DNA of 56,927 bases, taken from Peptococcaceae bacterium UBA5356 (lineage in GTDB: Bacteria > Bacillota > Peptococcia > DRI-13 > DTU073). A program made the position numbers and the translations under genes. The notes beneath the pieces are model-generated. The model worked only from the letters and a program-made list of their open reading frames with translations, was not told the origin of the DNA and ran no database searches. Each line of letters starts with the position of its first letter. Within the stretch, counting starts at the first letter, position 1. Of the stretch, positions 18,548 to 26,426 are shown piece by piece. The DNA is taken from contig DHPU01000066.1 of NCBI GenBank assembly GCA_002407935.1, forward strand, positions 1 through 56,927, written 5' to 3'.

Positions 18548-18550
18548 ATA

Positions 18551-19423
18551 ATGTTACGCTTAGGTAAGAACGGTTTTGGCTTTGTCTCTTTTTTAGTAGT
18601 TTTAGTGTTGATTTTAGGTTCTACCTTGTTAATGGGACAGATTTTAGGGCGTTTTTATATAGGAAATATCCAGCAGGAGCAACAGGAACAGCAGGAAAAA
18701 CAGGTAAAACAGGAAAAGGCAGAGATGGCACCAAAGAGGGTTTCTTCCCGCGGCGAGGCTCTTACCTGGGAAAGAAATAAGAAAAAGAAAGTTTTACGTT
18801 TAAAGAAGGTAGAGTATTATACGATTCTGGTGGCGGCGGCGGAACAGCAGGACGAAGCGTTACAGATTGGGCAAAACCTAGGGAAGCAAGGGTTACCGGT
18901 CATTGTTACGGCAGAAGCCCCTTATCAGGTGCTGCTTGGCTTTGTGAATAATGAGGCAAAGTTACTTTCCTTGGCCGAGAGAATCAGGATTGGAGAAACG
19001 GCGGTCGAGGTAAGATGTGAAATATTAAACAAGGTAGCTTTTAAATTTGAGGCGGAGGATACTTTGGCAGCGGAAAAAATTGCCCCCTTTTTGGGGAAAA
19101 TCAGTTTATGTTTAGAAAAGGGTTTGTTACTGTATAAAAATATTACGGTGGCAGATGAAGAGATGATCTTGTTACGGCCCAAATATGCTTTACTGGCAAC
19201 AGCGCTGGAAGAAGCGGCCGCTGAAGGAATAAGGATGGCGGCAGTGCTTGAGTCAGAGCAATTAGCCGGCGAGCTGGAAGAATTAGCCTGCTTGTGTCGG
19301 GAGTGGGGTCAAAGTCTTAGTCAATTGGGGGAAAAATGGAACGATGCCGAATTATTGAGAAGTCAGCAGCTGGCGCTGGTTTTAGTAGAGGAGTATCATC
19401 GGTTTCTTAGCATGAGTAATTGA
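18551..19423 (+). CDS. Membrane-anchored SPOR-domain protein
   Basis: A 290-residue protein with one N-terminal membrane helix (about 11-30) and a Gln/Glu/Lys-rich linker made of imperfect CAGGAA-type repeats (38-60). A SPOR-like domain follows (YYTILVAAAEQQDEALQIGQ, about 88-155). SPOR domains bind glycan strands stripped of peptides at division sites or in the forespore septum. The remaining C-terminal half is helical and I do not recognise it. The gene lies just after folC and before rex. No specific role can be assigned. Confidence 0.6.
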   Translation: MLRLGKNGFGFVSFLVVLVLILGSTLLMGQILGRFYIGNIQQEQQEQQEKQVKQEKAEMAPKRVSSRGEALTWERNKKKKVLRLKKVEYYTILVAAAEQQDEALQIGQNLGKQGLPVIVTAEAPYQVLLGFVNNEAKLLSLAERIRIGETAVEVRCEILNKVAFKFEAEDTLAAEKIAPFLGKISLCLEKGLLLYKNITVADEEMILLRPKYALLATALEEAAAEGIRMAAVLESEQLAGELEELACLCREWGQSLSQLGEKWNDAELLRSQQLALVLVEEYHRFLSMSN

Positions 19424-19460
19424 AAAGAAACAAGCTTAGGAAGTGCTCAAGACGTTAATT

Positions 19461-19513
19461 GTACAAAGTATACAAGATTAGTCTGATATGTTATAATTAG
19501 TACAAAGTACAAG
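19461..19513 (+). promoter_or_regulatory. rex promoter flanked by two copies of a GTACAAAGTA repeat
   Basis: An extended -10 box TGTTATAAT ends at 19497, with a partial -35 TATACA at 19469-19474. Two similar elements flank it: GTACAAAGTATACAAG at 19461-19476 overlaps the -35 box, and GTACAAAGTACAAG at 19500-19513 covers the expected transcription start. Both are imperfect dyads. They do not match the usual Rex site (TTGTGA-N-TCACAA). Confidence 0.6.
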
Positions 19514-19529
19514 GAAGGGAGGCGAGCGC

Positions 19530-20162
19530 TTGAAGACTTTAAAAATTCCTGAGGCCACGATAATTAGACTTTCGGTGTATTCCCGGCTTCTTGATTATTT
19601 ACATAAAAATGGGGTTATGATTGTTTCATCAGGGGAGATTGCTCGGGGTGTAGATGGTTCGCCCGCGCAGGTGCGGAAAGACTTGGCTTACTTTGGTGAG
19701 TTCGGGACGCGAGGCGTAGGTTACAATGTCAAAGATTTAAATGAGCAAGTCAAGAAAATTCTCGGATTAATGCATAAATGGAAAGTTATTATTGTTGGTG
19801 CCGGTAATTTAGGGTCGGCTCTAATCCATTTCAAAGGATTTAAGGAAAGAGGTTTTAATATTCAGGCTATTTTTGATAATGATCAAAATAAAGTAGGACA
19901 GAAGATCGGAGATGTTCCTGTTTATGACATTTTAGAATTAGAGGAACATGTCAAGACTAAGGAGATTGAAATTGCGATAGTAGCGATTCCCGCTCGCCAT
20001 GCTCAAGAGGTTGTGGATATTCTTGTGAACTCAGGGATAAAGGCCATCTTGAATTTTGCTCCTTGTGTGATTTCAGTACCGCGACACATCGAATTACGTA
20101 GTGTGGATTTGACCGTAAATATGGAAATACTTACTTTTAATTTAGTAGTAAATAAAAGATAA
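19530..20162 (+). CDS. rex: Redox-sensing transcriptional repressor Rex
   Basis: Rex reads the NADH/NAD+ ratio and represses fermentation, hydrogenase and respiratory genes when NAD+ is high. The 210 residues start with a winged-helix domain (SGEIARGVDGSPAQVRKDLAYFG, DNA-binding half at 33-55) followed by a Rossmann domain with VGAGNLGSAL (89-98) and a C-terminal domain-swap helix. TTG is the start, with GGGAGG 9 nt upstream. It has its own promoter and leads a five-gene run with two DRTGG proteins, a PHP protein and an ATPase, a set that is usually next to [FeFe]-hydrogenase genes. Confidence 0.96.
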   Translation: MKTLKIPEATIIRLSVYSRLLDYLHKNGVMIVSSGEIARGVDGSPAQVRKDLAYFGEFGTRGVGYNVKDLNEQVKKILGLMHKWKVIIVGAGNLGSALIHFKGFKERGFNIQAIFDNDQNKVGQKIGDVPVYDILELEEHVKTKEIEIAIVAIPARHAQEVVDILVNSGIKAILNFAPCVISVPRHIELRSVDLTVNMEILTFNLVVNKR

Positions 20163-20223
20163 TATTGATGAAAAATAGATTATAATAAATAGGGCTAGTA
20201 TTAAGATAGGGGAGGAAAAGGTG

Positions 20224-20592
20224 ATGGTCCTTGCCGAGATTCAAAAATTATTGAAGGCTACAGTTTATACGCAAATAGATCTAGCCAAAGTGGAAATTAA
20301 AACGGCTTGCGGGGCGGATTTATTGAGTGATGTGCTGGCTTTTACTAAGGAAAAAACTTTACTCTTAACAGGATTGATTCATCCTCAAGTACTACGTACA
20401 GTCGAAATGCTTGATTTAGTAGGAGTAGTTTTTGTACGCGGGAAAGAGCCCTCTAAGGAAATGAGGGAATTAGCTCAGGAAAAAGGAATTCCCCTATTAT
20501 CTACCAATTATCCCATGTACGAAGCTTGTGGGATTTTATTTAAAGCCGGTTTGGCGGGAAACAGTCTAAGCTTAACAAATAAAGACAAGTAA
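20224..20592 (+). CDS. DRTGG-domain protein 1
   Basis: A 122-residue single-domain protein. ATG 20224 is chosen over GTG 20221 because GGGGAGG then has 8-nt spacing. The pattern TACGADLLSDVLAF, LTGLIHPQVLRTVEMLDLVGVVFVRGK and GIPLLSTNYPMYEACGILFKAGL fits DRTGG domains, which are often found beside CBS pairs or near hydrogenase genes, where they are thought to sense a small ligand. It is paralogous to the next gene (same ISTK/LSTN and YE-AG-L-K-GL end). It follows rex by 60 nt. Confidence 0.75.
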   Translation: MVLAEIQKLLKATVYTQIDLAKVEIKTACGADLLSDVLAFTKEKTLLLTGLIHPQVLRTVEMLDLVGVVFVRGKEPSKEMRELAQEKGIPLLSTNYPMYEACGILFKAGLAGNSLSLTNKDK

Positions 20593-20626
20593 AGACAAGG
20601 AAGAACTAGATGGAGGAAGAGAAAGA

Positions 20627-20974
20627 ATGGAATTAAGAACGATCATGGAAGTGTTATCCTTAAATTCATTAAATGACGGAGATTTGTCTGTTGATACGGA
20701 AATTAAGGGTTGTTATATTGGAGATTTGTTAAGTAATGTGATGGCACATGCTCAAGCCGGAGATCTTTGGTTGACGGTGCAGACGCATCAAAATGTGGTA
20801 GCGGTGGGGCAATTGCTTAATTTGGGAGGCATCGTATTTTTGGAAGGGCACTTACCGCAAGAAGAGACAATTGCTAAGGCTCGGCAGGAGAGGATCCCTC
20901 TTTTTAGTACCAAGGAGTCAGCTTATGAGCTTGCGGGTTATTTGTACAAGCTGGGATTGGAAAGAAAAGCATGA
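20627..20974 (+). CDS. DRTGG-domain protein 2
   Basis: A 115-residue paralogue of the preceding gene, sharing IKGCYIGDLLSNVMAHA, VGQLLNLGGIVFLEG and PLFSTKESAYELAGYLYKLGL. The tandem pair suggests that the two may form a heteromer with different ligands. Its last codons overlap the start of the PHP gene by 4 nt (ATGA), which indicates translational coupling. The role is inferred from the family and neighbourhood only. Confidence 0.75.
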   Translation: MELRTIMEVLSLNSLNDGDLSVDTEIKGCYIGDLLSNVMAHAQAGDLWLTVQTHQNVVAVGQLLNLGGIVFLEGHLPQEETIAKARQERIPLFSTKESAYELAGYLYKLGLERKA

Positions 20975-21717
20975 GGAAAGAATGGTCGTTGGATTTGCAT
21001 ATTCATACTCTTCTGTCTCCTTGTGCCGATAATGAGATGCTTCCTTCGACAGTAATCAGCCGAGCCAGGGAAGTGGGGCTTGATGCTTTGGCGATTACCG
21101 ATCATAATTCGGTGGAAAACGCAGCTCCTTTTGTGGAGAAGGGCGAGAAAGCCGGGGTTAAGGTATTCCCCGGAATGGAGCTGCAAACCAAAGAGGACGT
21201 CCATTTGGTGTGCCTTTTTGAGAAGATGGAGCAGGCTTATGAATGGCAAAAGAGGGTATACCAAAAGCTTCCTCCTTTGCAGAATAAAAAAGAGATTTTT
21301 GGGGAACAGTGGGTTGTGGATAGTCATGATCATAAATTGCGGGAATTAGATAGATTACTTTTGGTGGGGACAGATTTTACGCTGGAGGAGGCCGTAGAGT
21401 CTGTTCATTTGCTGCAAGGGATTTGTATAGCGGCACATCTTGATCGGCAGGCTTTTAGTTTATGGGGACATTTAGGAAACATTCCGGTCGGACTTCCTTT
21501 AGACGGGGTGGAATTAACCCCTCATTTACCGCGTAATTCTAAGCAATTAGCCCAACTTAAAAAGGAAGGCTTTGATTATCTTGTTTCCTCGGATGCTCAT
21601 TATCCTAATAGTATTTATCCTCCCCAGAGCTTTGCTTACTTAGAGGAATTATCTTTGACCGAATTAAAGTTGGCCTTGCAGCATCAGGAGGGACGGTATA
21701 TTCGCACTTTGCGCTAG
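20971..21717 (+). CDS. PHP-domain metal-dependent phosphoesterase
   Basis: A 248-residue PHP (polymerase and histidinol phosphatase) protein. The metal-binding motifs are visible: DLHIHTLLSPCADNEM at the start, ITDHNS, PGMELQTKEDVHLVC, AAHLDR and SSDAHY. The family hydrolyses phosphoesters, possibly small nucleotides. Free-standing PHP proteins of this kind accompany DRTGG and ATPase genes in hydrogenase clusters of Clostridia. The 4-nt overlap with the previous gene supports a common operon. The substrate is unknown. Confidence 0.85.
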   Translation: MRKEWSLDLHIHTLLSPCADNEMLPSTVISRAREVGLDALAITDHNSVENAAPFVEKGEKAGVKVFPGMELQTKEDVHLVCLFEKMEQAYEWQKRVYQKLPPLQNKKEIFGEQWVVDSHDHKLRELDRLLLVGTDFTLEEAVESVHLLQGICIAAHLDRQAFSLWGHLGNIPVGLPLDGVELTPHLPRNSKQLAQLKKEGFDYLVSSDAHYPNSIYPPQSFAYLEELSLTELKLALQHQEGRYIRTLR

Positions 21718-21754
21718 TTAATTTTGTAAGTATAATAAGTAGGTGAGGGATTTT

Positions 21755-22291
21755 ATGCGCGAAATAGCTTTACACATTTTGGATATTGTCCAAAATTCTT
21801 TGGTGGCTCAGGCGCAGAATATTTGGATTACGATACTTGAGGACACACCAAAAGATCAGTTGGTAGTGACGATCAGAGATGATGGGAAAGGGATGGACAA
21901 GGAGACGGTTCGGAAGGTTGCCGATCCTTTTTATACAACGAGGACTACCCGTAGGGTGGGGTTAGGGCTTCCGCTTCTCCAAGCCAACACCTTAGCTTGC
22001 GGAGGTGATTTAAAAATAGATTCGGTTTTGGGTAAAGGAACAACCATAGAAGCCACGTTTGGACTGAAGCATATTGACAGACCACCTCTTGGTGATATGG
22101 CCGCAACATTAGTTTCATTTCTTTCAGGTTCACCGGATGTGGATTTTTTTTATTGCCATCAGCGTGATCAAAATAGTTTTCGGCTTAGTACGGTAGAGAT
22201 AAAGAACAATTTAGCCGGATTAGCGGTAAATCACCCTGAGGTATTAGCGTGGTTGCAGGATTTTATCAGGGAAAAGGAAGCAAAGTTGTGA
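21755..22291 (+). CDS. Histidine-kinase-like ATPase domain protein
   Basis: A 178-residue soluble GHKL ATPase without sensor or phosphoacceptor domain. The N box is ALHILDIVQNSL, the G1 box VTIRDDGKGM, the F box DPFYTT, and the G2 box GLGLPLL. The C-terminal 60 residues are less conserved. ATG 21755 is chosen because AGGTGAGG precedes it; the GTG 12 nt upstream overlaps that site. Similar proteins sit beside DRTGG and PHP genes in [FeFe]-hydrogenase operons. It ends the rex group. A kinase or anti-sigma role is possible but not shown. Confidence 0.82.
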   Translation: MREIALHILDIVQNSLVAQAQNIWITILEDTPKDQLVVTIRDDGKGMDKETVRKVADPFYTTRTTRRVGLGLPLLQANTLACGGDLKIDSVLGKGTTIEATFGLKHIDRPPLGDMAATLVSFLSGSPDVDFFYCHQRDQNSFRLSTVEIKNNLAGLAVNHPEVLAWLQDFIREKEAKL

Positions 22292-22398
22292 AATGTATTT
22301 TATTATTAAATTATTCCAGCTTGTCTAGAAAGAAGTAGGATGATAAACTTAAGAAGGATATTTATTTTTTATTGAATGCTTTTTAAGGAGGAGGTTTT

Positions 22399-22656
22399 GT
22401 GAAGGGATATAGTGCGCCCCGGAGCCCGGGATTACTATTAATTTTATTAATAGTGGGGGGCTTATTAGGAAGCCTTCTGGGAACAGTCTTAGGGAACACT
22501 TGGCCATTGCTTAATCACGGTTTTCAACCAATTGGATTTGCGCCTACGACCTTTGATTTGTTGGTTTTAACGATTACCTTCGGTTTAACCTTAAAATTTA
22601 ATGTAGCAAGTGCAATCGGTTTTCTTTTAGCTTTATTTGTTTATTTTAAGCTTTAA
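22399..22656 (+). CDS. DUF4321 small membrane protein
   Basis: An 85-residue protein with two membrane segments (LLLILLIVGGLLGSLLGTVL and the C-terminal LTITFGLTL...FLLALFVYFKL). The Pro-Gly start and the WPLL-x-GF motif between helices fit DUF4321, a family found before maf and mreB in Clostridia. AAGGAGGAGG precedes the GTG start. Its function is unknown. The maf start follows its stop codon with one base between, so the two are coupled. Confidence 0.8.
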   Translation: MKGYSAPRSPGLLLILLIVGGLLGSLLGTVLGNTWPLLNHGFQPIGFAPTTFDLLVLTITFGLTLKFNVASAIGFLLALFVYFKL

Positions 22657-22657
22657 A

Positions 22658-23260
22658 ATGATGAGGGAGATTATTTTAGCTTCTAAATCGCCGCGGCGGG
22701 CGGAGCTTTTGCGGCAGATGGGCATAAAATTCCGGGTAGTAGGCAGTGGGCTCAAAGAAGAGGAAGCCTCCTTCCCTTTTAGGGAAGGAGTGCAGCAGTT
22801 AGCTTATTTAAAAGCGGAAGCGGTCTTAAAGACCGAAAAAGTGTTTTCTTCTACCCAAGGGATAATTCTTGCCGCCGACACGATAGTGGTGAAGAACGGT
22901 CAGGTGCTGGGAAAGCCTGCCGATAAGCATGAAGCCGCGCAAATGTTGACTTTTTTGTCAGGTGATGTTCATGAGGTTATGACCGGGATCTGTATAATTA
23001 ATCAAGAAACCGGACAAGTATGGCGAGAGGTAGAGATAACCAGGGTTTATTTTCGTTCTTTGACAGATGGGGAGATAAAAGCTTATGTAGCGAGCGGGGA
23101 ACCTCTGGATAAAGCAGGAGCTTATGGTATTCAGGGACTTGGGGGACTATTGGTGGAAAAAATTGACGGTTGTTATTACAATGTGGTCGGTCTTCCTTTA
23201 GTTAAAACCATGCAGCTTTTGCGGAATTGTGGTATAAAAATTCTTGGAGGTGGAAGGTAG
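22658..23260 (+). CDS. maf: Maf-family nucleotide pyrophosphatase
   Basis: A nucleoside triphosphate pyrophosphatase that removes modified or excess dTTP/UTP and is linked to septum control. The signature LASKSPRRAELLRQMGI opens the 200-residue protein, and the conserved LAADTIVV, GKPADKHEA and GAYGIQG follow. ATG 22658 (or 22661) is chosen; the TTG further upstream would overlap DUF4321. The stop codon shares one base with the radC start. Confidence 0.93.
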   Translation: MMREIILASKSPRRAELLRQMGIKFRVVGSGLKEEEASFPFREGVQQLAYLKAEAVLKTEKVFSSTQGIILAADTIVVKNGQVLGKPADKHEAAQMLTFLSGDVHEVMTGICIINQETGQVWREVEITRVYFRSLTDGEIKAYVASGEPLDKAGAYGIQGLGGLLVEKIDGCYYNVVGLPLVKTMQLLRNCGIKILGGGR

Positions 23261-23934
23261 TGATACCGATTAAGGAGTATCCGGAGGAACTGCGGCCGCG
23301 GGAAAAGCTTTTGTTTTTTGGACCTGAATCTTTGTCGGATCAGGAATTATTAGCTATTTTATTGCGGACGGGAATAAAAGAAAGATCGGCTTTAGATCTG
23401 GCACAAGAGCTTCTCTTAGCTGGTGGCTTTATTTATCTTACTCAGGTAAGTACGGAAGAGCTTAAGGGGAGAAAGGGAATAGGGTTAGCTAAAGCTGCTC
23501 AGATTAAAGCGGCGGTAGAAATAGGACGAAGATTGTCTAGAAAAGAGATGGGGGTAAAACCGGTTATTCATACACCCGCTGATGCGGCTGATTTGCTGAT
23601 GGGCGAAATGAGTTATTTGGATCGCGAACATTTTAAAGTAATTAATTTGAACACCAAAAATCAGGTTTTGGTGATAGAGGAAGTATCGGTAGGAAGTTTG
23701 AATGCTTCACTTGTTCATCCTCGGGAAGTGTTTAAATTGCCGATTAAGCGTAGTGCGGCAAAATTGATTCTGGCGCATAATCATCCTAGTGGTGATGTTC
23801 AGCCGAGCAGAGAAGATTTGGCTTTGACTGAAAGATTGTATCAGGCAGGCAATTTATTAGGAATAGAAATTCTGGATCATTTGATTATTGGTCATAATAC
23901 TTTTTTAAGTATGAAGGAAAAAGAATATTTTTAG
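23260..23934 (+). CDS. radC: RadC-family (JAB/MPN) DNA repair-like protein
   Basis: A 224-residue UPF0758 protein. GTG 23260 overlaps the maf stop (TAGTG) and has a GGAGG site. The N-terminal helix-hairpin-helix part (LKGRKGIGLAKAAQIKAAVE) is followed by a JAB-type metal site HNHPSGDVQPSRED. Maf, RadC and MreB adjacency is conserved in many bacteria. Despite its name, a direct repair function is doubtful in the family. Confidence 0.93.
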   Translation: MIPIKEYPEELRPREKLLFFGPESLSDQELLAILLRTGIKERSALDLAQELLLAGGFIYLTQVSTEELKGRKGIGLAKAAQIKAAVEIGRRLSRKEMGVKPVIHTPADAADLLMGEMSYLDREHFKVINLNTKNQVLVIEEVSVGSLNASLVHPREVFKLPIKRSAAKLILAHNHPSGDVQPSREDLALTERLYQAGNLLGIEILDHLIIGHNTFLSMKEKEYF

Positions 23935-23984
23935 AATAAAAGCAAGAGCATTATTCTCAATTTAGAAGGGGGAACGCAAAGAAG

Positions 23985-25013
23985 ATGTTTTTAACAAAGG
24001 ATATAAGTATTGATTTGGGGACAGCTAATACATTGGTTTTTATTAAGGGGAAAGGAATTGTCATTAATGAGCCTTCAGTAGTAGCTTTGCATAAGGATAC
24101 GGGAACGGTCTTGGCTGTGGGTGATGAAGCTAAACAGATGATTGGGAGAACACCGGGAAATATTGTGGCGATTCGTCCGATGAAAGACGGTGTTATTGCT
24201 GATTTTGAAGTAACTCATACCATGTTGCGTTATTTTATTAGTAAAGCCACGAGAAAAAGCTTGAGCTTTTTTAACAGGCCGCGGATCGTGATTTGTGTAC
24301 CGGCAGGAGTTACTACGGTGGAGGAAAGGGCAGTTAAAGAAGCTGCTATTCAGGCGGGAGCCAAAGAAGCGTATCTGATTGAAGAACCGATGGCTGCGGC
24401 TATTGGAGTTGGACTGCCGATTCAGGAGCCAACGGGTAATATGATTGTAGATTTAGGAGGAGGAACAACGGATGTGGCCGTTATTTCTCTAGGCGGAATT
24501 GTGACCAGTCGGAGTATTCGGATAGGTGGGGATGAGCTGGATGAGGCGATTATTAATTATATTAAGCGGACCTACAGCTTAATGATCGGGGAAAGAACAG
24601 CTGAAGAAATAAAGGTGAACATTGGTTATGCGATGAGAATAGAGGATGATTTACAGGAGTACCAGGTGAGGGGGCGGGATTTAGTTACCGGTTTGCCTAA
24701 ATTGATTTCCGTTAACTCTGAGGAGATTATGGAGGCAATTTCGGAATCAGTTGCTTCAATTATTGAAACGATTAAAATTTGCTTGGAAAAAACCCCTCCT
24801 GAATTGGCTGCTGATATTATGGATCGCGGTATTATGATGGCAGGGGGCGGCTCTTTGTTGAAGGGATTAGATCGCTTAATCAGCCAACAGACGGGGATGC
24901 CTGTGCATATTTCGGAGGAACCTCTTAATGCTGTGGCTGTTGGAGCCGGTAAAACCTTGGAGAATATTGAGATTTTAAAAGGGTTGACTGTAGCGAATAA
25001 GCGAATAGGCTAG
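23985..25013 (+). CDS. mreB: Rod shape-determining protein MreB
   Basis: Bacterial actin homologue of 342 residues that forms membrane-bound filaments guiding sidewall peptidoglycan synthesis. DLGTANTLVFIKGKGIVINE at the N-terminus, the second phosphate loop IVDLGGGTTDVAV and the adenosine motif IMMAGGGSLLKGLD are complete. GAAGGGGG precedes ATG. It opens the mreBCD-PBP2 cluster. Confidence 0.98.
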   Translation: MFLTKDISIDLGTANTLVFIKGKGIVINEPSVVALHKDTGTVLAVGDEAKQMIGRTPGNIVAIRPMKDGVIADFEVTHTMLRYFISKATRKSLSFFNRPRIVICVPAGVTTVEERAVKEAAIQAGAKEAYLIEEPMAAAIGVGLPIQEPTGNMIVDLGGGTTDVAVISLGGIVTSRSIRIGGDELDEAIINYIKRTYSLMIGERTAEEIKVNIGYAMRIEDDLQEYQVRGRDLVTGLPKLISVNSEEIMEAISESVASIIETIKICLEKTPPELAADIMDRGIMMAGGGSLLKGLDRLISQQTGMPVHISEEPLNAVAVGAGKTLENIEILKGLTVANKRIG

Positions 25014-25024
25014 GTGGTTGTACA

Positions 25025-25912
25025 GTGACCAAAAAAGAGAAAATTTTATGGGGTCTTTTCTTTACCGGTATCCTGCTTTTTACCGTTAGGATTATGTTTC
25101 TTACTAGAATAGAAAAACCGCAGGAGTTTCCTTTGCAAATTGCTGTTAAGGAGATACTTGTTCCTTTTCAGAAAGGGATAACAGCAATAATCAAAGAGAC
25201 AGACAATTTGCTGGTTTATTTTCAGGATAACCGGATTTTGCGTCAGCAGAATGAAGAATTAATAACTAAAGTAGGCTGCTTGGAGGAAGAGTTGTTTTCT
25301 CTAAAGGAACAGGAGTTAGAGAATCAACGCTTGCTGAAGCTTTTGCATTATCAAGAGGAAAAATCAGGGAATTACAGCTTAGAAATGGCCAAAGTAATTG
25401 GGCGTAATCCTGCTAACTGGTATGAAATAATTACTTTAGATAAGGGGAAAAAACAGGGGATTAGCCCAGGAATGGTTGTTGTTAATCATGATGGCTTGAT
25501 TGGGAGAGTAATTCAGGTTACTATTAATACGGCAGATGTACTATTAATCTTGGATCGTGAAGGTGCAGTCGGGGGAAGAATTTTCGAGAATAGGCATACA
25601 CCTGGGGTTGTAGTGGGTGTAGATAATTCTCAGTATTTACAGATGATTCATTTACCGCATGATGTACCGATAGAGGAAAACCAGACAGTAGTTACTTCAG
25701 GGTTAGGCGGTGTATATCCGGGAGGTATCCGCATCGGTACGGTGATAGAAGTGGCCCTCGAACCCGAGGGGTTAATGAAGAAGGCGAAGATCAAACCATT
25801 TGTGGACTTTTCTCGTTTAGAAGAGGTTTTTATTATTAAACAAGTTAAAGTACCTGAAGCGACAGCAATGCCCGAAGACGAGACTTTATCAGAAGTCGGG
25901 GGCGGTAGTTAA
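25025..25912 (+). CDS. mreC: Rod shape-determining protein MreC
   Basis: A 295-residue bitopic protein: membrane helix at about 9-28, a coiled coil at about 70-112 (EELITKVGCLEEELFSLKEQ), then a beta-rich extracytoplasmic domain (VIGRNPANWYEIITLDKG, GVITSGLGGVYPGGI-like end). It links MreB to PBP2 and RodA. The GTG start follows mreB by 11 nt. The stop codon overlaps the mreD start by one base. Confidence 0.95.
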   Translation: MTKKEKILWGLFFTGILLFTVRIMFLTRIEKPQEFPLQIAVKEILVPFQKGITAIIKETDNLLVYFQDNRILRQQNEELITKVGCLEEELFSLKEQELENQRLLKLLHYQEEKSGNYSLEMAKVIGRNPANWYEIITLDKGKKQGISPGMVVVNHDGLIGRVIQVTINTADVLLILDREGAVGGRIFENRHTPGVVVGVDNSQYLQMIHLPHDVPIEENQTVVTSGLGGVYPGGIRIGTVIEVALEPEGLMKKAKIKPFVDFSRLEEVFIIKQVKVPEATAMPEDETLSEVGGGS

Positions 25913-26409
25913 TGTATTATTTAATGATGTTTATCTTTGGTTTAATAGGAATATTATTGGAAACGACTATTTTTGCACATTTCACCATAGCTGGAGTAAA
26001 GCCGGATTTGTTGTTAATACTGGTCATTTTCAACAGCCTTTTTCAAGGACCCGTGAAGGGGACTTATTTTGGCTTTTTTTTAGGGCTGTTGGAAGATATT
26101 GTTTTGGGGAACTATTTGGGGATGAATGCTTTGGCTAAAGGGATTACTTCTCTAATTTGGGGATGGTTTATGCAGGGGGCGTTTCGCGAAAATCTTTTAG
26201 TCCCGGTATTGTCTCTTTTTTGGGGTAGTGTTTTTCATGGAACCATGATCTTGTTATTGGGGAAAATTGTAGGACTAAACTGGAGTTGGAATTTATTCTT
26301 TTGGAAGGTATTCCCAGTAGCAATTTATAATACTTGTTTGGTTCCTTTTGTTTATTCTGGTTTTTATAATTGGGTTACCAAGGATGGGGAACGACAGCAG
26401 ACCCTCTAA
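25912..26409 (+). CDS. mreD: Rod shape-determining protein MreD
   Basis: A hydrophobic 165-residue protein with about five to six membrane helices, beginning with LIGILLETTIFAHFTIAGVKPDLLL, which is typical of MreD. It is translationally coupled to mreC (TAATG overlap) and is followed 17 nt later by the PBP2 gene. Confidence 0.92.
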   Translation: MYYLMMFIFGLIGILLETTIFAHFTIAGVKPDLLLILVIFNSLFQGPVKGTYFGFFLGLLEDIVLGNYLGMNALAKGITSLIWGWFMQGAFRENLLVPVLSLFWGSVFHGTMILLLGKIVGLNWSWNLFFWKVFPVAIYNTCLVPFVYSGFYNWVTKDGERQQTL

Positions 26410-26426
26410 AAGGAGGTGGTTTTTTC

